Shown piece after piece: positions 23,274 through 34,700 of a stretch of DNA of 64,000 nt. A program made the position numbers and the translations under genes. A model generated the notes under the pieces. That model was given only the letters and a program-made list of their open reading frames with translations, was not told the origin of the DNA and ran no database searches. The stretch's first letter is position 1, and the number at the start of each line of letters is the position of its first letter. Source of the stretch: Heliocidaris erythrogramma (Eukaryota > Echinodermata > Echinoidea > Camarodonta > Echinometridae). The DNA is taken from contig CM046870.1 of assembly GCA_025617745.1 (NCBI GenBank), forward strand, positions 22,487,501-22,551,500, in the 5' to 3' direction.

Positions 23274-24050
23274 AAATGAAGAAGCTTAATGGGAGGAATT
23301 TTTAATTTGTAAACAAAATTTTTTAGGCTTTTACTCCCAGTGTTAAAGATCGTATGCTCGATCTGTAATGAAAATCACAAGTCAGAAAAAGTTGGAACCA
23401 GCGGGATTTGAACCTGTCATCTATTGCTTGCCGGGCAGCGACCTTTTTTTTCCCACGAACTTTTTGTCACTATCGTCCTTGACGCATGCGCAACTTTGAA
23501 ATAGCCCTACAATGCTTGGAGTTGGATGGGGTTTCAAAGTTTCATCCTACTTTTAGTAAAAAAAAAAATACAGGACGTTATTTTTGTAATGTCCAAACTG
23601 AGAGTCGAACCCACATACCTCAGGTTAAATGTCCGAGGGCTAACGCATCTCGCCACAGCAAGACGCTGGGAGCAACCGTCATTATATCGCTTACGCAATA
23701 AACCCTATGATTGCGAAATTGATTTAGATCGGAAAGGATCAGGTGCGCATGCGCCAGGGAGAACAGGGACAAAAAGTTCGTGGGAAAAAAAATTTAGCTG
23801 CAGGGCAGCGACTTAACCATCAGGCTATTCTGGTTCACGGCTAAGTCACGATGAACTGGAATCAAATACCCAAGATCCTCTTCTTTCTGACTCATTAATA
23901 TTCAACGGTCCGCCGTAGACACTTGTTAGTAAATGAAGAAGCTTAATGGGAGGAATTTCTAATGTGTAAACAAATATTTTTAGGCTTTTAGTCCCAGGAG
24001 TATCACTCCTGGGAGTAAAAGCCTAAATATACTTGTTTACAATCCCCTGT
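23274..24050. repeat. Composite repeat with a tRNA-like core and duplicated flanks
   Basis: AAATGAAGAAGCTTAATGGG and the following AGGCTTTTA-TCCCAG block occur at 23,274-23,345 and again at 23,931-24,000, and the latter continues into an inverted copy (TCACTCCTGGGAGTAAAAGC). Between them a minus-strand tRNA-like sequence (box-B-like GGTTCAAATCC at about 23,405, box-A-like TAGCCTGATGGTTAAG at about 23,815) is split by the insertion at 23,443-23,802. Confidence 0.65.
23443..23802. mobile_element. 360-bp TIR element inserted into a tRNA-like sequence
   Basis: Subterminal inverted repeats TTTCCCACGAACTTTTTGTC and GACAAAAAGTTCGTGGGAAA lie within a 10-bp direct duplication, GGGCAGCGAC, at 23,433-23,442 and 23,803-23,812. 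Removing the insert and one copy restores a continuous tRNA-like sequence. A 9-11-bp duplication is characteristic of Mutator-like elements. No transposase. Confidence 0.8.
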
Positions 24051-24594
24051 CTGTCCTCTGATTATTGCGCGGGACGTCTGTGATGCACAGAGACATCCCG
24101 CACAATATTCAGAGGACTATTCTGCGCGTTTCGAGGATTGACCAGGGGATCGACAGACATGATAGAGGAGCATTAAAGGCTACATTGTATGAGGCATCGG
24201 ATTATGTGCTGACAAAATGTGTAGAGACATTTTCATATGCAGTAATTTCATCAGTTTATTACTTCAGATATCTCATCTTCATTAATTTCACTTTCCATCA
24301 GTTTATTTCTTAAATTCTCTTATTCATTTATTTCACTTTCCAGAGATTTTATGACATAATGTATTAAGATGTATCATGTGCATTAATTTCACTTCCAATG
24401 ATTTTATCAATTTCTAAAGATGTCTTATCTTATGTTAATGAATTTCTCTTTCCAGTAATTTTATCAGTTTATTTCTTAAGATGTCCTGACTTCACTTCAT
24501 TAATTTTACTTTCCAGTAATTTTAATTAATTTTATCAGTTTATTATCTTATTTGTTACCGTTATCGTTCATATTGTTTGTTATCGTTCCTTTCA

Positions 24595-24753
24595 GGTCCC
24601 TGTTGCATAAAACTTACCATTAATGGCAACTCTGCTGTCAATGGTAACTACCATGGTAACATCACTCAACAGCCAATCAAAATCAAGGTTTCCATGGGAT
24701 TTACCATTGATGGCAAAGTTACCGTTAATGGTAAGTTTTATGCAACGGGGCCC
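24595..24753. mobile_element. Small MITE with TTGCATAAAACTTACCATTA ends
   Basis: CCCTGTTGCATAAAACTTAC and GTAAGTTTTATGCAACGGGG are inverted termini of a palindromic 159-bp element with inner ATTAATGGCAA/TTACCGTTAATGG pairing. Non-coding. Confidence 0.8.
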
Positions 24754-24927
24754 AGGTTGATACCCTTTGTTTTTGTATTTGTTATCGTATTTGTTATCGT
24801 ATTTGGACCCTGCCTCTTGTCAGTTCAGGAGGAAACATCCATCTCCTTCTGGCAGAGGACCTGGAAATGTCAATGCAGTTTCTTTGATTTTTTTGACCGG
24901 AATAAAGATGTCTTATCTTCATTAATT

Positions 24928-25203
24928 TCACTTCCCAAGTTGTCTTATCTTCATTTCACTTCCCGCCAATTTAGCAATTCCTCCTCGAGGGAATACCCAC
25001 CTCGAATTCCAGCTTTTCTGTATGCAGGATGGCAAATTGTTCATGCAGCCATTTAACTGCACGGGATAACCACTGCAGTTACTACCGAACCACCACCCGT
25101 GGTAAAATTGTTTAAAATAAAAGGTTGGCCAGATTGTGGACATGCAGGCCAATTAATTCCATCGCCTGATGTTCCATTGAAAGATGTGAAATATGCCCGG
25201 TAT
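24928..25203 (-). pseudogene. Last FReD exon with an internal frameshift
   Basis: After acceptor GTGTAG the exon encodes YRAYFTSFNGTSGD...SGQPF, the conserved FReD segment before the calcium-binding loop. The expected loop residues are then missing, and the downstream block QFYHGWWFGSNC...VQLNG and the closing EMKIRQ appear in a different frame ending with TGA at 24,928-24,930. In the entering frame a TAA occurs at 25,053-25,055. A short deletion between GQPF and YHGWW explains both. The lost region would include the calcium site and the start of the ligand-binding pocket, so lectin activity would be abolished. Confidence 0.75.
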
Positions 25204-28200
25204 CTACACAGGAGAAGACAGAAATTGAAATGATTGTTTACATCCTCATGCAGTCTCACAGCACAAACGCAGCACACACACAAACACACACACACACACA
25301 CACACACATCCATCTACACGTCGGCAAGTGAAAACGTTTGTGTCCCATGCATTATACCCCTGATAGCAGAAAGTGTTAAAAAATGACGTGATATTTACGT
25401 CGTGGTTTTCGTCTTTTTTACGTCCTGTAATTACGTCAATAAGACGACAACTTGCACCAACGCAAGACGTCAAGAGGACGTCTTATTTTGACGTCATCTC
25501 TACGTCTTCATTCCTCTTCCCTGATAGCAGAAAGTGTTAAAAATGACGTGATATTTACGTCGCGGTTTTCGTCTTTTTTACGTCCTGTAATTACGTCAAT
25601 AAGACGACAACTTACACCAACGCAAGACGTCAAGAGGACGTCTTATTTTGACGTCATCTCTACGTCTTGTACACTGTAAAAACTAAATTGCTACTTTTAG
25701 GGGCATGTATAGTGACTGCACCTGAAATGCTGTTTATAGCACTTGTAGTGTGCTAATTTACCAGCAAAAAAAAATGTGACCGTGGCGAGCCTCGAACCAG
25801 GTTCCGCTGATTGAGAGGCGCTGACGTTACCGATGGACTAACGAATGCTTCTTGCAATCCAGTTTAGTCATGGGAGTCGTAAATGTGTGGTGTCGTAAAT
25901 TCACTATGTAACAATATGATCTGCTCTAAATCGTACAATGTGAGTTAGTCTAGCGGTAATGCCAGCAATTCTCGATCAGCGGACCCTGGTTCGAAGCTCG
26001 CCCAAATCATTTTTTTAATGAATGTTTAGCAGTTTAAGGAGCCGGTCCAGCTCCCGTGAAAGTGCTGAAATAGCACCCTGTGTGCGTTCAATAGCACTCT
26101 GAGTGCAGTCCCTATGCATGCCCTCAAAAAGTGCTAACAGCACTTCAGTTTTTACACTGTACAGATGACGTCAAAATACGACGTCCTCTTGACGTCTTGC
26201 GTTGGTGCAAGTTGTCGTCTTATTGACGTAATTACACGACGTAAAAAAGACGAAAACCACGACGTAAATATCACGTAATTTTTACCACTTTCTGCTATCA
26301 GGGACCGACCACATCTCAAACTTTAGTATCTGATTACTGTACCAAGCTGATAGCCCTCCTAGAGCTTGAATCAACATGATCAGACAAACTATCAAGTAAA
26401 ATGATATTTTCATCTCAATTCATCTTTACAATTCTATATTGCGATTCATTAACACTTGGTAACGTATGGGATATACCTTGGACCTGCCCATATACACCAC
26501 CCCCTGGAAAACTCCTAAATGCACTTACACAAAACGTTGCCATAAAAATGCTATCGATGTAAAGACAACACATTTGCTAAATTCTCAATTTTATCAACTG
26601 TGATGTGCTTAATTACAGGCATTTTGAATTTACACGGTGCATTTTTCAGTAATGTAATTTGGATGAGGTAAAATTTGCTGTCAAATGATCATTTTGCTAA
26701 TAAGTTATTAAATGATTAAAACTGTATAGCTTTCTAAAGGAGTAGCCCCCCTCCCCCAGACACGTTCAGGATTATGCAAACCTAATGACCATCTTCAACT
26801 GGTTTTACAACACATTATACTGGAGCTTGTAGGTATCTAACCCCAGGGAGCTCCAACGCGCAGCGTTGGAGCCCCAGGTACAACTATCCAAAGTCGACCT
26901 CGCCCATTTTATGGCTAATCGCATCACTTAATTTCGGCAGGTAAGATAGAAATTTGTACTTACACTTCAAGAGAATTACTGTAACTATCTAGCAGGCTCT
27001 TTGATTTTACGATTTAACAATTGTTTCGATGAAAAAAATGGAATATCCTCGCCGAGCCGATCTTTTTCCCGTACTGTACCGTCGATTCAAATGACTCGAT
27101 CGCACTGTGTGATCGAGCCAGCGACGGTATACGGTACATTACACACAGTGCGATCGAGTCATTTGAATCGACGGTACAGTACAGGGAAAAGATCGGCTCG
27201 GCGAGGAAATTCAATTTTTTTCATCGAAAAAATCGTTAAATCGTAAAATCAAAGAGCCTGCAAGATAGTTACAGTAATTCTCTTGAAGTATAAGTACACA
27301 TTTCTATCTTACCTGCGATGCGATTAGCCATAAAATGGGCGAGGTCGACTTTGGATAGTTGTACCTGGAGCTCCAACGCTGCGCGTTGGAGCTCCCTGGA
27401 GTTAGTAGGTATCTATTTGAAGATGGTCAATAGCTGGTCGATAGCATAATATTTCACTCAGTTTATTTCCTTTCCGTGCCTTCGCACAACGGTATACGCA
27501 CATTTCATTCTACGCAGGTTACATGATTACGATAATAAAGACAAAATTGTGGACTTTTTTTATACCTACCGCTGACTAGCATCAGTCAAGGAAAAGTCGT
27601 ATGATGCAAATTGGAATGTAGGGGTAACTGCTGCACTCTCGAACTTCAAGTCCAACCTCAGTCTGACAGGAAATGGTCCCAACTCGAGGATTCTCTCCAA
27701 ACCCAGCCAATGGTCTCCACTTGAATTTGAAAACCCCTTATAGTAATCTTCTTCCCCTGGCCAAATTGTGACGAAGGCATTTACCTGCGAGTTATGCTAT
27801 AAACCAATGTGAAATGAAATTCCCTCTGAATTGGGTGTTGTTTAAACCAAATTACAATTTTAATAACTGACAACATAGCACCTAAAGGCTAATCCCACTT
27901 TTATAATGAGTAACATTCACATTTTAAACGGAGTTTGTGTTATTTTTTTCTATAGACAACTGGTAAATTTTATCATGGATGCAATGACAAGGTAGTCTGA
28001 AGCGGTAAATGATAAAATCACAAAGTAAATAAAAGTAGATTTCCAGTTGGGAACTTTCAAAATAACCTTTGTTCGGGGCGCGGGGGGGGGGGGGGGGGGG
28101 GGGTATTGTTTTGCCAGATCCATGTACCAATAAATCTATAGTTCGCCGAATATACTACAGTCATGCTATCGTCCTAATGACTGATAGAAAAGTAAGAAAT

Positions 28201-28737
28201 ATTACTAAGGCCTCTAGCTCTACAAAGCTTTAGTATGATTTCCTGTTGTCATTTTGCAATATTTACTTCTATTTTTTAAAAGCAGAAAGCATGGTGACTG
28301 GACGGTTCATAAATCTTGTCTAAATTCCATGAAATATCATTTTAGAAAGTTTCACGCCAACGGAATATTGTCTATGTTGAACATCGTTGTGGCTGGATGT
28401 GTTTCACGTCTAGGTTAATTCGTAATGATATAGTATTAATATATTTGTTATCCGTCAAACGGCATTTGGTATTATTAGCTGCAGCCTTGTCAACACAGAT
28501 TTGAATTTGCGGCCATTTATTCAACGTGAAGTCAAAACTGAAAAATATCTGAAAACCCAGGGGTGACAACCATAGGCCTACCGACTGTCAGGCATCCCAG
28601 AGGTTTTGATTTTACTATGCGAATGGCCCAGCCGTGAAATGCCTGATTCAGTGGTCGACCTGCAGGGGTCGGCCGACGTCGAGTCGATTATGTGGGTATT
28701 TCCATTGCTGTACACACACACACACATACATACACAC

Positions 28738-28777
<40 letters not shown>

Positions 28778-31700
28778 GTTCAAAACTCACTTGCCCCCGA
28801 CAAAGGAATTAATTAATAAGGTAGAGGATTTGTCAATCTGTCGGTCAACTGAATCTGGTGTCGCCGAAACCACTAACCCGTCTCCGTGGTCTAGTGGTTA
28901 AGGCATTGGCGTTCTAAGCCAACGACCCGGGTTCGATTCCCGGCGGAGACATTTTTTCAGCCTTTGCAAAAATTTCAAAAAGGGAGGACAGCTCTGGGGA
29001 ACTTTGATTGAGCTACGCAACGTTATTCTCGCAATTTCTTTCACATATATATATTTACTAGCAGAAGCAGCCCGTGGACATCCACGGGCGCTAGCTGTGT
29101 TTATGATTAACCACCGTACCGTATATTTGTTACAATAATCAAGTGAATAAATAAAAAAGTTGGGTAGAGTTATTTTTACCGAGAAGTATTTACAACATGT
29201 CCATTGGCGGACCCGGGGGGGGGGGGGGGGAGGTGCTTCTGGCCCGTGCCACCCCTCCCCTCGTTCAAAGGCAGGAAAGTATGCATTTTGACCATAGACG
29301 ATCCGCCCTTTTGTTGATCGTGCCCCCGCCCCCTTTTAGAATGAAACCTTTTTTTGGCTTGTCAGAGAATTATGGAGGGACCCCGCATAACCACCCCCTC
29401 CTGAGCGAATTTTCTAGGTCTGAGGTCCACCCTCCCCCCCCCCCCTCAGGTCTGCCTTTTCCAAAAGTTGACAAACCTGCACTTGTTTTCCCCGACTTAT
29501 GCTAAATTCTGGATCCGCCCCTGATCATGTGAATAATTATGTCTTATTTATCCAAAGCTTGCATCAGTTTTGAAGAAAATTCCTTTTAATCTTGATGAAA
29601 ATTGATGATATGGATATAATAATGTTCGAGTAGAATATCCATGCATAGACCTAGAGGGAGCGATTTGATCTAATTGCCATGTTTCTGTGGTTTATTAATA
29701 CTCAGAGTAACATCCATAATTAGCGGTACGTCCCCTGTAGAGGATGCAATAATGAGAAAAAATGAATTTGTCATTTTATTTTCAGGGGGATTATGGCCCC
29801 CGTATATGGGTCTTGGGAGGACCGACGGATTGACTCCCCCTATTACCCCCCCCCCCCCCTCCAGTTCCCCCCATTCCATTGTCATCCCATCACCCTCAGG
29901 GCGAGGGGATAAGGGATTAATATCATTATACGTATTCATAATCATTATGGAAATATTTACGAAGGAATTTTCTTCTTATCAGATTTTCTGAGAAAGTGTC
30001 AAATTACCGGGAGCGAACGTCGTGAAACATACACACTAATTTGTGTGTGTGACCATGAAGCTTCAAATGATGTAACTCTATATCTGTGATCTAACACGTG
30101 TGTATAATACTGTACTGTACACTGAAGCCATGCGGATATATGGCCATGTCGTTCTGCGGAATAGCTCCCCTTCACAGGGAAAGGAATATGGGTTGGGTGG
30201 GCATGAAGCTACAGACCCGCTTTATGGGTGGGCGGAATTATTAGGCCTACTCCCTGCGGAAATTCAATGTTTAAAAATGAATTTATGAAATATGGACGGG
30301 ACGTCAGCCCTCAAGAAGTGCCTCCCACCATCCTAAGAACCCTTCCCCACCCGTGGGTACCAAAAGGCGGGGACCGAAAGGGCCAGGGGAGGAGCCTATA
30401 TTTGAACCAAAAAAACAGCCCGAAATCCTTAGTGTATTATAATAAGATATATATATAAATATAATCACTAGATCTTCATTTGGGAGACACTTGTTTGTGT
30501 CCCTCTTTGTCCATGGTGTCTCCCTATACACCAGTCCCTATTATGACGGAATAAACCGCATTGTCGTGTGTCTCCCTAATACTCAATCCAGTGGAATAAA
30601 TAAATAAATAATTACATATGTGAAAGGAAATGAGAGAATAATGGTTGTGTAATTTAAATCAAAGTTCCCCAGAGCTGTCCCCCCTCTTTGAAATTTTGCA
30701 AAGGTTGAAAAATGTCTCCGCAGGGCATAGGAACCCGGGTCGTTGGCTTAGAACGCCGATGCTTTAACCACTAGACCACGGAGACGGACCAGTGGTTTTT
30801 CAACCTCTGCAAAATTTTCAGAAAGGGAGGACAGCTCTTGGGAACTTTGATTTAAGTTACGCACCATTATTCTCTCATTTCCTTTTACATTGTATTTATT
30901 GCCACGAGAGTTGCCAAAGCTATTGTATGTATATGTTATTTCCTTACAATTATATAATATGATATGTATATATATTATACTATATAAAGTGAAAAAATCA
31001 ATTGGATGAGAGAAAATCATTTACATAGCTAATTTCATTGTTCCTCCTTACTGACTTCCTCTTTGTGGCAATAACGGCAGGTATATATAGCAAAATCTGT
31101 CTCCTCCAGTAGTCGAACCCGCGAAAGGTCAGTCAGTAAAATAAGGAGGAACAATGAATTTAGCTATGCAAATCAGTATTACAACGAAAAAAAAAAGTCA
31201 TGTATTATAAATATACATGTATCTATACTGTATAAATTACCACATTTGATTTTGATTTGTTTATCAATGCTTTGTGGTTGTTGAATTTTGTAATAGGGTA
31301 TAACCAAATCCTTTAAAAGATCTGGATTATTGTCAAGTCCATATTTAGTAAAATTTCAGTACTGTTCTATACCGACCCCACCCCTCCCCGCCCAGCAGAA
31401 ATTCAACTTGATATCTTTTTGGCATATCGCAGTGTACTATTTATTTTTCACAGTGAAGATGTTCCAGCATTCTCTTAAGTTCATTGCAATCTGATCTACT
31501 GAGGTTTATTTACGTCTTACATCAGTGAGTCCGGGAGCCTGTCCCGGAATAGTCAACCCATTTTAAATGTTTTACATATCAGTATTGCAATGGCATAAAG
31601 AAAAAATACCTGAATGACTGTCCAGCCCCCTCCATCAGTCTCCATGTCACACTTGACCTCGAAGGACTCACTGTCTCCTGGTTTAATGAAGTAGGTTCCA

Positions 31701-34700
31701 GTTTCATTGTAACCAGCATCCTTGAGAGCTTTGCAGGATTTCGCCCATTCACAATGAACACCGTTGAAACCGGTACTACATATACACAAATGTTTGTGCT
31801 GATCCAATGTATGCACCCAGCAGGAGCCACCATTCATACAGGGATTAGTGGCACATACATCTTCACCTGAATTCAAGGTATAATAAAGGATAGGTACCGG
31901 GATAGGTAAGATGAACAAGAATCAAATTATCATCTCTAATTTATAACCTGAGATGCTTCCCGACAGGGAGAAGGAATTTCGGGCTAAATTAACCCTCTTT
32001 CAGCTGGTCACTCTTGGATTGACACATTGACACATGCTCTAGCGACAATTGCTCTGCATCATTTCACTACAGCAACTGAATTCCTAAAACAAACTTAAAA
32101 TCCTATTGCAGCCCTAGCCCTCACACCACAAAGTTTACGAATTAAAACTTGGATTAACTGTCGTCGACGGGGCACCCACTCTTGTCTCCGTCGCTTTGGC
32201 CCTGTCGAATAAAAAACTCACCCGAGGTAGTTTATACTGCGTAACCTTATGAAGAAATTCCTGGTAGGTGTTTACCAACATGTCATGTAAAAAGTTATCA
32301 ATTTGTTACGAAACGGTAAAATTACAAAAGTGGTGATCAAGCTGTCATACATTTTACGCCTATAGCCTACATTATAATATGTATATCGTATTCGCTGACC
32401 ATCCCCAAATTTAAAATTAGGATTGCAACTTTTGAATGAAAAAGGGTATTGGGTCTTTTTGTCGGCGGAATCCGCCTCAGTGTGCCTCTGAATGCGACAT
32501 TGGGATTAAATTCAACATTTTGACATCCGATCCGCGTCCCCTATACACCCCCCTTGATACGCAACAATGTACAATTATTATTTGCTTACCACAAATGACG
32601 CTACCAGCACTTTGCTCATAGGAGTCGACTAACATTGTCCTACAACCAGTAATATTGGCCTCATCGCCTTCACAGTTCAGGGTCATCATCGATAATGGCG
32701 GCAATCTCTCCGTCATTGAAGCGTCAGCTCCAACGTTGCTGTGGGCGGCAGCAACGGCAGGAAACCCAAGAGAACGACAGACCACGGAAGCACCGTAAAT
32801 GTCCCAATGTCGTTTGCTTACTGGTCGCCAAACACCTTCGTGAAGGATCTCCACACGGCCTTCTTTTGGAGAAAGTCCGCCAGTTAGACGCAAGCCTTGA
32901 AGCAGGGCTTTTTCTGCAACAGCAGCGCCTGATTCGTCAGGAACAACAAAAACAAATAGTCAAAGAAAAAAATAGACCGAATCATATGCGATTCTAACAC
33001 GGTGTACGATGCCCCTGGCACACGAGGCTTTATTTGCTTTATAACCCATGTCAATTAAGCTTAAGATAATTAGCGTATGCGCCAGCAATGCAAAGTTTTG
33101 TTTGAGCCATTAACTGCTAATTTGATATTCCCTTTTTGTAGATGTCGCTGTCATATTACACGTCATTCGCTAAATAAAATAAACGCAGTCCTGCGTCAAT
33201 GAATGACGCCCTTTTGTCTAACGAGTATTAATTATCAGAATATCGTGCCAAATATTGAAGGTTTGATTCTAATACGATATCTATAATCCCTACATAGCCG
33301 GGACCTCATTCGGTACGATCAACTATAATAAAACAGCACAACGTAGCAAAACTGACGTCCGTTACGAATTGTGTGTGCTGCCTACGTAAAACTGGCACAG
33401 TCTTTGTGTTCTTGTCCGTGAAATTTTGCATGGACCTCGAGAATCGCGTAAAGAACACAAATCCATTGTTATTTTTATATATATATTTATAATTTATGTA
33501 AATTTTGTGCATAAATATACATTTCTATTGATAATCAAGTGACAAAAAATGCCTTGGAGATAATAATTTAATGCAAGAAGCTCTTTCTTATAACCTTAAA
33601 AACATTATTACATTAGAACAAATTTTGAAAGTGATTTCAATTCTTATGATTCTATTATTTACGAATTTCTTATGCGTTTCTTTATTTTTCAACTTTAACT
33701 TTTTTATTGTTTTTTTAATCTGCTGTTTTAGAGTGTCATATGAAACGATGTTCAGTTAGAATAGATGATAATTACAGCTTAAAGAAGAAATTATAGGTGA
33801 TAAAGGAGGAACATGAGGAAATGGAGTTTCCCATTCGTTTTGTACACAAAACTAAGAAATCCTCCGTTTTGGGGCTGACATGAGGTCATAAAAGTTCACG
33901 TGACTCGGTAACGGTATGACCGATTTCTCTAAACTTGGTGTCAAAAGATGCACAAGACTTGAAAAAAAAATGTCAGAAAGTTGCGTGCCGTGAAATGCAC
34001 TGATTCGAAATGGGGCTTCCAGCCCCCCCCCCCCCCCCCAGTACAGTTAGGGTTAAAGTCCGGCTCACACGAGGCGTCATTTCAATTGCGTCAGTACCTG
34101 CGCTAATCGAGCCTCTGAAGTCTAAAGGCAGTTAACCAATGCGCTAGTTAGTAAAAATATTGTTTGCACTGTTCATTTTGTAATAATTTTTAAAAACAAT
34201 ATCACTCTTTCATGACGCGCTAAAGACCGCAGAAGTCACTGACGCGGTCCTATAGCGTCACCAAATTGACGCCTCATGTGAGCTGGGCTTTAGAAGTAAT
34301 TATGAGGTAGTTAAGAATGTGAACTGACTAATGGCATATATCTTTACATGATTATTGGGTACAGAGAAATATTCAAACTGGCATAGTATTGAAACTAGCC
34401 TACTCCCAATTAACAGAGTAGGGCCCGTTACATGCCAGTGAAATTTAAGTGGACGTTACGTTTAGTTCAAATCACAAGAGGACGCTATATTATGATAAGT
34501 ATCAGTGCCGTATATAGACAGAGTCTGGCCAACTCGGCTTCAGTCGGGTAACAACATGGCGCATATTCCTTTGTTAGGTAAGCTTGCAACAAAGGAATAT
34601 ACGCCATGTTGCTACCCAACTGAAACCGAGTTGGCCAGACTCTCTCTATATACGGCACTGATAAGTATATGAGGGGTATTATTTTCAGGCTTTAAGAAAC

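Noticed and set aside
24577..25056. Plus-strand 159-codon frame
   Set aside because: Runs through a MITE and the antisense of the FReD exon; composition is not protein-like.
28578..28901. Tyr/Ile/His-rich frames near 28,700
   Set aside because: Translation of CA/TA microsatellite.
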